Shown: positions 32,814 through 40,955, counted from the stretch's first letter. The stretch is 64,000 nucleotides of DNA from Nostoc sp. 106C (GCF_002154725.1 NZ_MTAW01000147.1:1-64000); one strand, 5' to 3'. The notes: generated by a model not told the origin, from the sequence alone. Translations and numbers: made by a program.

Positions 32814-33146
32814 GTAGGGTGGGCATTGCCTAGGGTGTTGACTCTGTAACTTTTTAGGAGTGGAAAAATCATGCAAAATATGTGTTGTCATTGCGTAAAG
32901 CCTACGGCATAGCTTCGCTTAGCGCGTAGCGTCTCGCAGAGAGGAGGAACGACGAAGCAATCCCAGTATCTTTGCGATTGCTACTCTTCGAGAACGCTTT
33001 CAGCGAACGCTTCGCTCGCAATGACTAAAGGAAGACTTTGCAGTAGACAGAAAAGTTGCATGAACCAAAAATGGGAAAATTCTATCAAAGTGAACAGCCC
33101 AGGCAATGCCCACCATATCCGGATTTTGCTGGGCATTGCCCTACCT
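32814..33146. repeat. Cluster of three dispersed palindromic elements
   Basis: The 393-nt gap between the DUF2141 gene and the epimerase holds only repeats. 32814-32837 is a GTAGGGTGGGCATTGCC half hairpin. 32887-33025 is a 139-bp element bounded by GTCATTGCG and CGCAATGAC with GCTTCGCTTAGCGCGTAGCG-type inner palindromes. 33098-33146 is a hairpin of GGCAATGCCCACC and GGGCATTGCCCTACC. Confidence 0.65.
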
Positions 33147-33151
33147 TTAGA

Positions 33152-34156
33152 CTATTTCATCAAGTTTTGAATATCCGTTTTTTCCAGCCATTTCTGTATA
33201 AGCTGAAATCCTTTCTCTAGCCCAATTTTAGGTTGATAATTTAATAAACTTTGAGCTTTGCTAATAGAACAAGCGTAGGGACGAGTCATAAAATCTATAG
33301 ACTCTGGCAGAATATCAGCTTTTTTGCGAAATAGCTTTTGTCCTTGAACACGGAGTTTGAGAAATAGTTTGATTTCATCTTTTCCGAGAGACATAGGTGC
33401 AGGTGAACCGGATATCTCTGCTAAACGCGTAAAATACTCTTTCCAAGAAGTTTGTTCACCATCAGTAATATTAAATATTTCTCCATAGCTTTCTTTTTCG
33501 ATAGCTAGAAAAATACCATCAATCAAGTTATCTACATATACATGATTGATTACGCCGTGTTCATCACTAGCATAAGCAAATAATTTTTGGCGCATAAAAT
33601 GAACCGGACGGACTATCCAAGGGATACATCCGGGGCCGTAGACATCGCCTGCTCGAATGACAATAATGCCAAAATCTGGAGGATTATTTAGTGGTAGTAA
33701 TGCAACTTCGGCTTCAATTTTGCTTTGGCAGTAGGGGTTCTTTTCTTCAGCAAGTGGCTCAGATTCTGTGACGCGATCGCTATAATCAAAACCATAAACC
33801 AATACACTAGAAAGATGCACAAAGGTTTTGACACCAGCATTTTTGGCAGCTTTTGCTATATTGATGGTTCCGTCAACATTAATCTCACGAAAATCTTTGA
33901 GTGCGCCAGCTTCTTGCGCAAGTTGAGCAGTATGTATAACGATGTCTACTCCCTCACAAGCTTTTTGAGCGGTCTTAGCATCGTTAATATTGCCAACAAT
34001 TACCTCAACGCCTAGACTTTGCGCTTTTTTATCCTGAACAGTAGAACTTTGCAGCCCTCGGACTTTCATTCCCTTTGCTATGGCTAACTCAGCCGCACGC
34101 CAGCCGATAAATTCGTCAATTCCGGTGATCAGGAGAGTTTTGTTTTCCAGGTTCAT
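33152..34156 (-). CDS. hgdA: NAD-dependent sugar-nucleotide epimerase/SDR, HgdA-like
   Basis: An extended SDR of about 334 residues: LLITGIDEFIGWRAAE (nucleotide-binding TGxxxFxG), HLSSVLVYGFDYSD (Ser), NPYCQSK (catalytic YxxxK) and RAGDVYGPGC. In Anabaena PCC 7120 HgdA (all5345) is described as a UDP-galactose 4-epimerase needed for the normal heterocyst glycolipid mixture. It lies beside hgdC and hgdB as here, which is the basis for the name. The frame stays open to an ATG at 34246, but those 30 residues are coded by the CACAGAGGCACTAAGACAC-type repeat. The ATG at 34156 (MNLENKTLLITG) is the natural start. It probably belongs to one operon with hgdC and hgdB. Confidence 0.8.
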   Translation of the reverse strand: MNLENKTLLITGIDEFIGWRAAELAIAKGMKVRGLQSSTVQDKKAQSLGVEVIVGNINDAKTAQKACEGVDIVIHTAQLAQEAGALKDFREINVDGTINIAKAAKNAGVKTFVHLSSVLVYGFDYSDRVTESEPLAEEKNPYCQSKIEAEVALLPLNNPPDFGIIVIRAGDVYGPGCIPWIVRPVHFMRQKLFAYASDEHGVINHVYVDNLIDGIFLAIEKESYGEIFNITDGEQTSWKEYFTRLAEISGSPAPMSLGKDEIKLFLKLRVQGQKLFRKKADILPESIDFMTRPYACSISKAQSLLNYQPKIGLEKGFQLIQKWLEKTDIQNLMK

Positions 34157-34199
34157 AAAGCAGAGATAATTGATTAAAGGGAAAAAACTTAATTCTTTA

Positions 34200-34262
34200 C
34201 TTTGTGTCTTTGTGGTAAATAAATTATTTTTAAAACACAGAGGCACTAAGACACAGAGAAGA
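34200..34262. repeat. CACAGAGGCACTAAGACACAGAG repeat between hgdA and hgdC
   Basis: TTTGTGTCTTTGTGG and CACAGAGGCACTAAGACACA face each other as an imperfect inverted repeat. It is the same class as the repeats in the hgl PKS operon gaps. Confidence 0.5.
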
Positions 34263-34269
34263 ATAAGGG

Positions 34270-35448
34270 TTAGAAAATATCAGCCGGGTCTGCGGAACGC
34301 AGTTTATTGATAGCGAGTGACCCAGAAGTTAAACACATTAAAATTGCTGAAACTAAGACCAGTAAGGCATTATTAAGGGTCATCATAATTGGCAGCTTAG
34401 TGGCTTTCATGGCAAAATCGTATAGCAGCACGGATAAAATAAATCCGGGTATAAAACTTAAAATTGCCAATAATAAAGCTTGTTGAAAAACCACATTTAA
34501 TAAGTATTTATTTGCATAACCCATTGCTTTTAATGTTGCATAAGCAACAAATTGAGTAGCAATGTTACTGTAGAGAATTTGATAAACAATTACTACACCT
34601 ACAACAGCAGCCATTGTCAACATCAGGTTAAGAATAAAACCAATTGGTGTTCTGACAGCCCAATATTGTTTTTCAAAATCAATAAAACCCTGATATGTAA
34701 AAATTTGGACATCATTAGGTAATGTGGCTTGTAAATTTTTTAAAACCTTGTTTGCATCTGTGCCAGGTTTTAAGGTAACTACGCCCACATCTATCATTTC
34801 TGCTGGACGAGTATTGGGATTTATCCGCAGAAAAGTTGAGTCACTAACAATTAAATTACCATCTACACCAAAGGAAGGCCCCAAGCTGAATAAGCCTCCT
34901 ACTCTGACGCGATAACCAATTAAAGAATTAAAGGGAAATATTTCAACTGTCTGTTCAGTGTTACCTTGATCGTATCTTTCCGCAATCGGCCCAAATTCTG
35001 GACGTGAATCCCGGTCAAAAAGCATCATATCCGGAATTTTGAGTTTGTCTAAATTCTCCTCAACTTCTGGGATATTTAAAACAGATCTTCCGGGATCAAA
35101 CCCAATAACATAGATTGAGTATTTCTCACTATTTACCGGGTTTTTCAACTTGGCAAATTGCAAATACATGGGGCTAACTGACTCGACACCATCAAACCCC
35201 AAAGCTTGATATAAACGAGTTCGCGAAAAACTTTGATTTGAGGTCAAAGACTTGTATTGAGAACTGACTAAAAACAAATCTCCTCGCAGACTTTGATGGA
35301 CTGCGGTAGCACTAGAATAGAGTGCGTCTTGAAAGCCTAGCTGAATAAACATCAGCAGCACAATAAAAGCAATCCCCGCTACAGCTACCAGAAAACGAAC
35401 TTTTTGCTGGACTAGCTGTAGCCATGCTAAAGGAATTTTAAAATTCAT
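34270..35448 (-). CDS. hgdC: DevC-type ABC exporter permease, HgdC-like
   Basis: 392 residues of the FtsX/MacB-like permease family. There is one N-terminal membrane helix (FLVAVAGIAFIVLLMFIQLGF), then a large extracytoplasmic domain (about residues 45-255) and three C-terminal helices (near 260-375). The N-terminus, IPLAWLQLVQQKVRF, is typical of cyanobacterial DevC. With the DevB-type fusion protein upstream it would form the inner-membrane part of a glycolipid exporter for the heterocyst envelope. In Anabaena the pair all5347/all5346 (hgdB/hgdC) serves this layer. No ATP-binding DevA partner gene follows; hgdA-like epimerase takes its place. Confidence 0.85.
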   Translation of the reverse strand: MNFKIPLAWLQLVQQKVRFLVAVAGIAFIVLLMFIQLGFQDALYSSATAVHQSLRGDLFLVSSQYKSLTSNQSFSRTRLYQALGFDGVESVSPMYLQFAKLKNPVNSEKYSIYVIGFDPGRSVLNIPEVEENLDKLKIPDMMLFDRDSRPEFGPIAERYDQGNTEQTVEIFPFNSLIGYRVRVGGLFSLGPSFGVDGNLIVSDSTFLRINPNTRPAEMIDVGVVTLKPGTDANKVLKNLQATLPNDVQIFTYQGFIDFEKQYWAVRTPIGFILNLMLTMAAVVGVVIVYQILYSNIATQFVAYATLKAMGYANKYLLNVVFQQALLLAILSFIPGFILSVLLYDFAMKATKLPIMMTLNNALLVLVSAILMCLTSGSLAINKLRSADPADIF

Positions 35449-35464
35449 GAATTTAGTTAACAGG

Positions 35465-35648
35465 TGTTATTTGTTTTTTTGTCATTTGTTCTTTGTCATT
35501 TGTCCTTTGTTCTTTATCATTTGTCCTTTGTCCAATGACCAATGACTCATGACTCATGACCAATGACTCATGACCAATGACTAATGACTAATGACCAATG
35601 ACCAGTGACCAATGACTAATGACCAGTGACCAATGACCAATGACTCAT
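35465..35648. repeat. Heptameric short tandemly repeated repeats between hgdC and hgdB
   Basis: The gap is filled by two families of 7-nt units: TTTGTCC/TTTGTTC on the left, then AATGACC/AATGACT/CATGACT on the right. Together they can pair partly as complements. Such STRR sequences are known from heterocystous cyanobacteria. They sit inside the presumed hgdBC transcript. Confidence 0.8.
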
Positions 35649-35650
35649 GA

Positions 35651-36850
35651 CTAAATATGAATAGCAACATCCACTTGTAAATTGGTGAGTCGCGACACCC
35701 GCGCACTATCAGTGGGATTGTCTATGCAGATTTTTACCTCGACAATTTTGCGATCGGTATCCGATCCAGGATTGAGGCTGAAGATACTTTGCTTGCCAAC
35801 TTGCCAACCAACTTCTTCTACGGTTCCTTGCAATTTTCCGACAATTGCTGGGCTGGTAATGGTCACTTTTTGACCTTTACGCACTTTTTGAATATCGGTT
35901 TGGTAGACTTCTGCAACTACATACATTTGAGATATTTTACCTATCTCAGCAAACCCAGAAGTAGCAATTACTTCGCCGGTTTTAGCGTGAATTTTCAAAA
36001 TTGTGCCATCAATAGGAGATTTAATGTATGTTAAATCTTGGTCGGCTTTTGCTTGTTTAATAGCCGTTGTAGCACTTCTGACTTGAGTTTGTGCTAACTC
36101 AACATCTAAAGGACGCACTTCGCTAACACTGTTGAGTTGCGATTTTGCTTGTTTAATCTGGCTTTGAAGGGTATCTTGAGTACGCTTGAGGGTAGCTTGG
36201 GCTTCTAGTAACTGCTGTTGTGCAGTTTTGAGTTGCAGCGCCTTGCTATCTCCAACAGAAGCTGCGATCGCACCTTGTTTGTATAATTGCTGATAGCGAT
36301 CGTTCTCGGTTTTAGCATTTTCTACCTGAGCCTGGAGACGAACGATTGTTGCTTCTTGGGCTGCAACGTCTCCTTTTAATTGCGACTGTAAACTCGCGAT
36401 CGTTGCTTTTTGAGCATCGATATCTCCGGTTTTAGCCCCAGATTTTACCTGGGCTAGCTGGGCTTTAGCAACTTGCAATTTATCTAAAGCTTGTTGCAGG
36501 GCTGTTGTAGAGCGATTGTAATCTTCTAGGTAAGCTAAAACCTGCCCAGCTTGTACCTTGTCTCCTTCCTTAATCAAGAGTTTTTCAACTCGTACACCAT
36601 TAATTGAATGAGGTGCAGACAAGTAAGTAATCTCACCTTCAGGCTGTAAACGTCCTAAAGCGGTGATCGCAACTTTAACAGGAGCAGCCTTTGGCGGATT
36701 AGTTGGGCGACTCTGAATATTAGAGCGAAACAATGTAGATAAAGCGTAAAAAGATGCTAACCCAGTAGCGAAGATGACAGAAACTCCTAAAACTATTTGC
36801 CACCGCTGTACGGGCTTTGAGAATAACTGGCTTTCCTTGTTTACTGCCAT
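35651..36850 (-). CDS. hgdB: DevB-type membrane fusion protein (HlyD family), HgdB-like
   Basis: 399 residues. One N-terminal membrane helix (IVLGVSVIFATGLASFYAL), a lipoyl/barrel-sandwich half (VEKLLIKEGDKVQAGQVLAYLED, about residue 90), a long coiled-coil hairpin (about 115-265, many Gln/Lys/Ala heptads), the second lipoyl half (SPIDGTILKIHAKTGEVI, about 280) and a beta-barrel with VRKGQKVTITSPA. It bridges the inner-membrane permease to an outer-membrane TolC-like channel. Position and family match HgdB of Anabaena, which is needed for the heterocyst glycolipid layer. The promoter should lie in the 930-nt gap shared with the divergent ParB-like gene; I found no clear NtcA box (GTA-N8-TAC) there. 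Confidence 0.85.
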   Translation of the reverse strand: MAVNKESQLFSKPVQRWQIVLGVSVIFATGLASFYALSTLFRSNIQSRPTNPPKAAPVKVAITALGRLQPEGEITYLSAPHSINGVRVEKLLIKEGDKVQAGQVLAYLEDYNRSTTALQQALDKLQVAKAQLAQVKSGAKTGDIDAQKATIASLQSQLKGDVAAQEATIVRLQAQVENAKTENDRYQQLYKQGAIAASVGDSKALQLKTAQQQLLEAQATLKRTQDTLQSQIKQAKSQLNSVSEVRPLDVELAQTQVRSATTAIKQAKADQDLTYIKSPIDGTILKIHAKTGEVIATSGFAEIGKISQMYVVAEVYQTDIQKVRKGQKVTITSPAIVGKLQGTVEEVGWQVGKQSIFSLNPGSDTDRKIVEVKICIDNPTDSARVSRLTNLQVDVAIHI

Positions 36851-36957
36851 ATTTCCATTCCAATTGTGCTATGCCAAGAGATAATCTAAACGGTTATATC
36901 AGTTGATTAAAGTGAACTTATCCCAACTTTTTTGATTTGCAGAAATGAGATGAGTTT

Positions 36958-37090
36958 CAATACGGTTCGGTTAACGTTTTAGTATTTTGAGATCCTCCTA
37001 ACACCCCTTAAAAAGGGAGGCTTATAATTCTCTTTTACCCCTTTTTAAGGGGGTCGCCGCAGGCGGGGGGATCTTAACCAAACCGTATTG
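36958..37090. repeat. 133-bp MITE-like element with 17-bp terminal inverted repeats
   Basis: CAATACGGTTCGGTTAA at 36958-36974 pairs with TTAACCAAACCGTATTG at 37074-37090 (16 of 17). Inside are further palindromes (CCCCTTAAAAAGGGAGG, CCCCTTTTTAAGGGGG). A single terminal repeat of the same type lies at 62831-62847. It carries no gene. Confidence 0.7.
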
Positions 37091-37781
37091 GGATGAGTTT
37101 AATTAGTTGTTTAGGAATCCTAAATCATTTATGAAAAACCTGATGTAGTGTAGGATGGGCGGTGCCCACTCTACATATATTTCAAAAATCAACCAGGATT
37201 CCTGTATGTGAATTTTTTTACGCTTTTGTAGCCAAGACAAATTACTAGTTAGGTAGCTAAGTTTAGCTTAGCTCTATTCTTAAACATCCTGAGTTTTATC
37301 CACTACAACTATCAAATTATGTAGCTTAATACTGGGTTAGCGCTGGCAATATAATCAAGATTTCAAATAACCTAGCGCTGATAAAATAATGTGGAAAAAC
37401 TAGGATAAAGCTTTGTTCAAGTATTGCAAAAACCTTTTAGCTTGTCAACCATCTACGCTGGATAAGTTTTCCTTGAATGACCATAATATCTCTGATAAAA
37501 TGATGAGGAAATAGTTAAAACAGACTAAGTAAATTTCCTCATTCACTTTTCAAATATTATGTTTAATCAACTGACTTTGCTATTATCAGCGAATTATTGT
37601 TAGTTCAGTTGTGTACCATAAGACATTCTCATTAAATTGAGTCTTGGGAACTAGGAAGATGAGCAGGGTAAGGGGACAAGGTAGGTAAATAAGAAATGCT
37701 CAATGCCCCATAACGAAGAAATTAGCTGTATCTTAATGCTATTGTTAGTGTTTTAACTGGCTGCACTGAAGAACAGTAGTT
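37091..37781. other. Gap between the hgdB operon and the ParB-like gene
   Basis: AT-rich, with a dispersed hairpin at 37150-37174 (GTAGGATGGGCGGTGCCCAC). I see no reading frame of note. Divergent promoters for hgdB and the ParB-like gene should lie here and in 36851-36957, but I cannot place them. Confidence 0.4.
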
Positions 37782-39089
37782 ATGCCTATTGTGCCCATAG
37801 ACCAAATTTTGATTGGTTGTAACCGCCGTCCTCTTAAAGGTGAGAAAGTTGATGAACTGAAGGAATCAATCAAGGCTAATGGTCTATTGAACCCGATTAC
37901 AGTAGATCAAAAGCTGAATTTGATTGCCGGACTGCATCGTTTGACAGCTTGTAAGCTCTTAGGGTTAGATGCTATTGAGTGCAATATTGTTACCTACCAA
38001 TATGCCGAGCAAGCGCGTTTGGCAGAAATTGATGAGAATTTGATCCGCAATGAGCTTGAACCCTTAGAGCGCTCAGAACTGTGGTTAGAGCGAGATCAAA
38101 TTCTAGAACACATGGGATTGCGGGCGAAAGCAGGAGATAACCAACATACTTATAAAGGTGGTGAAATGATTTCACCACCTAAAAGAACTTTGGAGTTAGC
38201 CAAAGAAGCTGGCTATTCTGAACGGACTTTTCAGCATGGTAAGCAGATTGCCAAAGGCATTCACCCTGATGTAAAACAAATGATTAAGGGGACTGCGATC
38301 GCCCAAAGTCCTACAGCATTAATTAAGATAGCTAGAGCTGGTAATGAAGAACGCGCTGTAGCAGAAGCAGCACAACAGGCTTGGGAATTAGCTCAGGCGC
38401 AAGGAGATGTACAAGAAGCCGAACGGCAAGCTAAACTTTTGGCTGAGGTGAGGAATAAGCAAAAAGAGTTACAGACTTTAGCATATAACAGTGCTGTAGC
38501 TGAGAAAGAAGCAAAGTTACTGCCCAAGAAAAGCCAGTGTCAGCCATCCCACCCAGCGACAAAGGTAAAAGTAGGTGAGGAATGGATGCTGGGACGGCAT
38601 TTAGTGTATTGTGGCGATACAGCACAGCCAGAATTTATGAACTTGCTACCTTCGGATGCAGCTTTAGCGATCGCGACTGTTTCCGCAACGTGGAATCATA
38701 ATTATTTGGTTGGGGAAGCGCGGGTTGTGGCAGTATTGCGATCGCAAGGGCAGATTTACGAATTTTATCAGCGTAGTCAAATGCCTTTTCAATATGAATT
38801 AGTGTTAGGGAATATCTATGTAGGGATTTTTTCTCATCATTCTCTATCCCAGCCACAGACCGCAATTAATGTTGAAGGTGTGGAAGGAATTGTCAATTAC
38901 TTAATTAATTTATATACCAGTCCCAATAATTTTGTGATTGCACCGTTTATGGGGAATGGAGAAGTGTTGATTGCTTGCGAAAGGCTGGGGCGGATCTGTT
39001 TTATTGGCGACGATCGGCCGGAGTTAGTTAGCCGGGGAATTGGGCGATGGGAGAAGTGGACAGGAAAGCGATGTCAGAAGATAGGATGA
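37782..39089 (+). CDS. ParB-like nuclease domain fused to a degenerate DNA-methyltransferase domain
   Basis: 435 residues. 1-105: ParB/Srx N-terminal domain (GEKVDELKESIKANGLLNPI, LIAGLHRLTACKLLG with the GxxR box). 105-265: helical, HTH-like and coiled part (EAGYSERTFQHGKQIAKGI). 265-430: remains of an N4/N6 DNA methyltransferase: EEWMLGRHLVYCGDT (normally LGdHrLlcGDs) and FMGNGEVLIACERLGR, close to the SAM motif FxGxG, with RGIGRWEKWTGK at the end. The catalytic DPPY/SPPY motif expected after the CGDT block is absent; the place reads ALAIATVSATW. Intact ParB-methylase fusions are common in prophages and plasmids. This one may only bind DNA, or be decaying. No ribosome binding site is obvious. 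Confidence 0.8.
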   Translation: MPIVPIDQILIGCNRRPLKGEKVDELKESIKANGLLNPITVDQKLNLIAGLHRLTACKLLGLDAIECNIVTYQYAEQARLAEIDENLIRNELEPLERSELWLERDQILEHMGLRAKAGDNQHTYKGGEMISPPKRTLELAKEAGYSERTFQHGKQIAKGIHPDVKQMIKGTAIAQSPTALIKIARAGNEERAVAEAAQQAWELAQAQGDVQEAERQAKLLAEVRNKQKELQTLAYNSAVAEKEAKLLPKKSQCQPSHPATKVKVGEEWMLGRHLVYCGDTAQPEFMNLLPSDAALAIATVSATWNHNYLVGEARVVAVLRSQGQIYEFYQRSQMPFQYELVLGNIYVGIFSHHSLSQPQTAINVEGVEGIVNYLINLYTSPNNFVIAPFMGNGEVLIACERLGRICFIGDDRPELVSRGIGRWEKWTGKRCQKIG

Positions 39090-39110
39090 TAAAAGACGCA
39101 GAGTCTGGCA

Positions 39111-39158
39111 TTGCTCAGTTCCCCTTCTCCCTGAGGGAGAAGGGGCTAGGGGATGAGG
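39111..39158. repeat. CCCCTTCTCCCTGAGGGAGAAGGGG palindrome
   Basis: A perfect hairpin (CCCCTTCTCCC-TGA-GGGAGAAGGGG) followed by CTAGGGGATGAGGGC. It covers the 3' end of the DUF559 gene and could end both convergent genes. Sister copies lie at 39520, 39612 and 40704. Confidence 0.7.
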
Positions 39159-39658
39159 GCTTGAGCAATTTTCTGTAAAACTGACTCGATATCATTAAAT
39201 ATTTGCTCATTACTAAAGCGAATAACAGTAAATTGATGAGATAGCAACCAGTTTTCTCTAATATAATCTTCAGTTTGTTGACTTGCATGAATACTACCAT
39301 CTACCTCGATAATTAGTAACTTTTCGTGACAATAAAAATCAACAATATATCTATCAATATTATGTTGTCTGCGAAATTTTTTATTTAATAAACGTCGATT
39401 TCTTAAACATTCCCACAATATTGTTTCTGCTGGTGTTTGTTGTTTTCTTAATTCGCGAGCGCGTTCTAATAATACATCGGGAATTTGTCGGTTGCTACCT
39501 GCTAATTCCGCAATTTCTGCCCTCACCCCTAGCCCCTCTCCCAGAGGGAGAGGGGGATAAGAGTTATTTTTATATTTTTGTTGATTCTCTTGTTCTTTTT
39601 CTTTTTCTTTACTCCCTCTCCCAGAGGGAGAGGGTAGGGGTGAGGGTTCATATTCCAT
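39146..39658 (-). CDS. DUF559-family endonuclease-like protein with repeat-coded N-terminus
   Basis: 170 residues. Residues 58-168 are a DUF559 domain, a PD-(D/E)xK-type fold: RELRKQQTPAETILWECLRN, KKFRRQHNI, YIVDFYCHEKLLIIEVDGS and IRFSNEQIF, with the catalytic-looking D...E-x-D-G in place. Residues 1-50 are coded by two copies of the CCCTCTCCC-type intergenic repeat (SPLPSPSGRG and PPLPLGEGLGVRA), so this part is probably a repeat insertion that stayed in frame. The C-terminus also runs into a repeat. The family is linked to Vsr-like repair nucleases, but its function is not known. Confidence 0.7.
   Translation of the reverse strand: MEYEPSPLPSPSGRGSKEKEKEQENQQKYKNNSYPPLPLGEGLGVRAEIAELAGSNRQIPDVLLERARELRKQQTPAETILWECLRNRRLLNKKFRRQHNIDRYIVDFYCHEKLLIIEVDGSIHASQQTEDYIRENWLLSHQFTVIRFSNEQIFNDIESVLQKIAQALIP
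39520..39650. repeat. Two copies of a CTCTCCCAGAGGGAGAGGG repeat inside the DUF559 frame
   Basis: CCCTCACCCCTAGCCCCTCT plus the CCCAGAGGGAGAGGG palindrome at about 39520-39558, and CCCTCTCCCAGAGGGAGAGG at about 39612-39648 in opposite order. Both lie within codons 1-50 of the DUF559 gene and are translated as Pro/Gly-rich linker. Confidence 0.7.
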
Positions 39659-39736
39659 AATAAAATAAACTCATCTCATCCTTAGCTTTTAGGAATAGAG
39701 GGTTTAACCCTTCGTGAATTGACAAACAGTCTCACT

Positions 39737-40144
39737 CTATTCGCTAAAAGTCCCAATTTTACTATTATTATCTGATGCTTGTTGTGCCACATTTTTCATG
39801 CGGCTCGACCTCATTTTGCGGACGCGATCGCTATCTCGAACACCACCTGCTGTTTCATATTGAGGGCTATCTGTGCCGTACTTAATAGCAATTAGCATTA
39901 GCATTTTTTGAGAAAGTTTATTCAAATTTTTCTCCATCTCTTCAACTTCAGCCAAAGAAGAATCAGCTAAAGATAAAGCGTTATTATGAATCTCAATTTT
40001 ATTCCGTAACTGTTCCATTGACTCCATCAGTTTTTCCAGACTATAATCATCATCCAGTTTCAGATTTGGATCGACCAATTTTATCCCGGCTGCTCTTGAC
40101 TCAACTTTTTCTAAAACGCTTGATTTACGTTTTTTGCGACTCAT
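39737..40144 (-). CDS. Small basic coiled-coil protein, unknown
   Basis: 135 residues, not recognised. The N-terminus is strongly basic (MSRKKRKSSVLEKVE). Residues 35-90 form an amphipathic, probably coiled-coil stretch (LEKLMESMEQLRNKIEIHNN, EMEKNLNKLSQKMLMLIAI). The C-terminus is polar. It has no signal peptide or membrane helix and should be cytoplasmic. A GGGC stretch precedes the ATG on the minus strand. It stands between repeat-rich gaps with no clear operon partner. Confidence 0.6.
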   Translation of the reverse strand: MSRKKRKSSVLEKVESRAAGIKLVDPNLKLDDDYSLEKLMESMEQLRNKIEIHNNALSLADSSLAEVEEMEKNLNKLSQKMLMLIAIKYGTDSPQYETAGGVRDSDRVRKMRSSRMKNVAQQASDNNSKIGTFSE

Positions 40145-40354
40145 AAATTTGCCCTGTTAAAATACTTCTAAACATAGCTTGCCTTAATTAAATCGAAATC
40201 TGGTTCAGCATAAATAGCAATTTTTGAACGTACAATTTTCAGCTAATATTCAGTAATATTTCGGTATCTAATACCAATTCAAATAATGTTTGCGACACAT
40301 CAATATATTCTAGAGGGCAAGAGGCAAAAACAAGAGGTAGGAAACATCAGGAAA
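40145..40354. other. Short AT-rich gap left of the 21-bp repeat array
   Basis: Apart from a frame that runs on into the repeat array (40286-40471) I see nothing here. The promoter of the minus-strand coiled-coil gene should lie in its left part. Confidence 0.35.
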
Positions 40355-40529
40355 GCCCCTAGTGAGTTGAGGATAGCCGCTATTGAGTTAAGGAAAGCCG
40401 CTAGTGAGTTGAGGATGGCCCCTAGTGAGTTGAGGATAGCCGCTATTGAGTTAAGGATAAGCCGCTATTGAGTTAAGAATAGCCGCTACTGAGTTGACAA
40501 TAGCCACTATTGACTTAACGATAGTGGCT
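40355..40529 (+). repeat. Tandem 21-bp repeat array
   Basis: About eight imperfect copies of GCCGCTATTGAGTTAAGGATA run head to tail and end in a short hairpin (AGCCACTAT at 40502, ATAGTGGCT at 40521). The 21-bp period is a multiple of three, so it opens a spurious 61-codon frame (40286-40471). Confidence 0.8.
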
Positions 40530-40629
40530 TCTGTTGTTGGCGAGTTTGCGATGCCTACGGCGGGCTTCGCCTACGCAAATGAATAAGTAGTTAAACATAA
40601 TTAATTACACAATGTCATAAAGATTGTAG

Positions 40630-40854
40630 GGGCAAGGCAATGCCCATAGGTGTCAACTTAAGCTAAAAGCTATATAGGGCAGGCGTTGTACAAATACCTC
40701 GCGCCCTCATCCCCTAACCCCTTCTCCCCGAGGAGAAGGGGAATTGAATCTCTTGCTCCCCTCTCCCTGAGGGAGAGGGGCTGGGGGTGAGGGCAAAACC
40801 TTGCACAAGAGCGGGTTTCACGTTAAGTTGACACCAATGGGCACTGCCATGCCC
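40630..40854. repeat. 225-bp MITE-like element with 32-bp terminal inverted repeats and a nested element
   Basis: GGGCAAGGCAATGCCCATAG... at 40630-40661 pairs with 40823-40854 (29 of 32 positions). Inside, GCCCTCATCCCC at about 40704 and GGGGGTGAGGGC ending at about 40795 bound a second palindromic element. It contains CCCCTTCTCCCCGAGGAG and TCTCCCTGAGGGAGA hairpins, the same family as 39111. One repeat thus seems inserted in another. Confidence 0.75.
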
Positions 40855-40955
40855 TCTAGAATATAAGGAAACGCGATCGCCTGACATTTTTACGGAATTT
40901 AGGCTAAAAAGTTTGTATTATCTCACATAAGCTTCCACACCCCAAACCGCCCGCT

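Noticed and set aside
34157-34246. Longer N-terminus of the epimerase
   Set aside because: Coded by a dispersed repeat; the SDR fold starts at ATG 34156.
36851-37781. NtcA-type GTA-N8-TAC site for hgdB
   Set aside because: Read through by eye; several GTA and TAC triplets occur but none at the right spacing.
40286-40471. 61-codon frame with SELRIAAIELR repeats
   Set aside because: It arises from the 21-bp tandem repeat; no start signals.
40355-40529. Possible CRISPR array
   Set aside because: Units follow each other directly without unique spacers, so it is a simple tandem repeat; no cas genes in the window.
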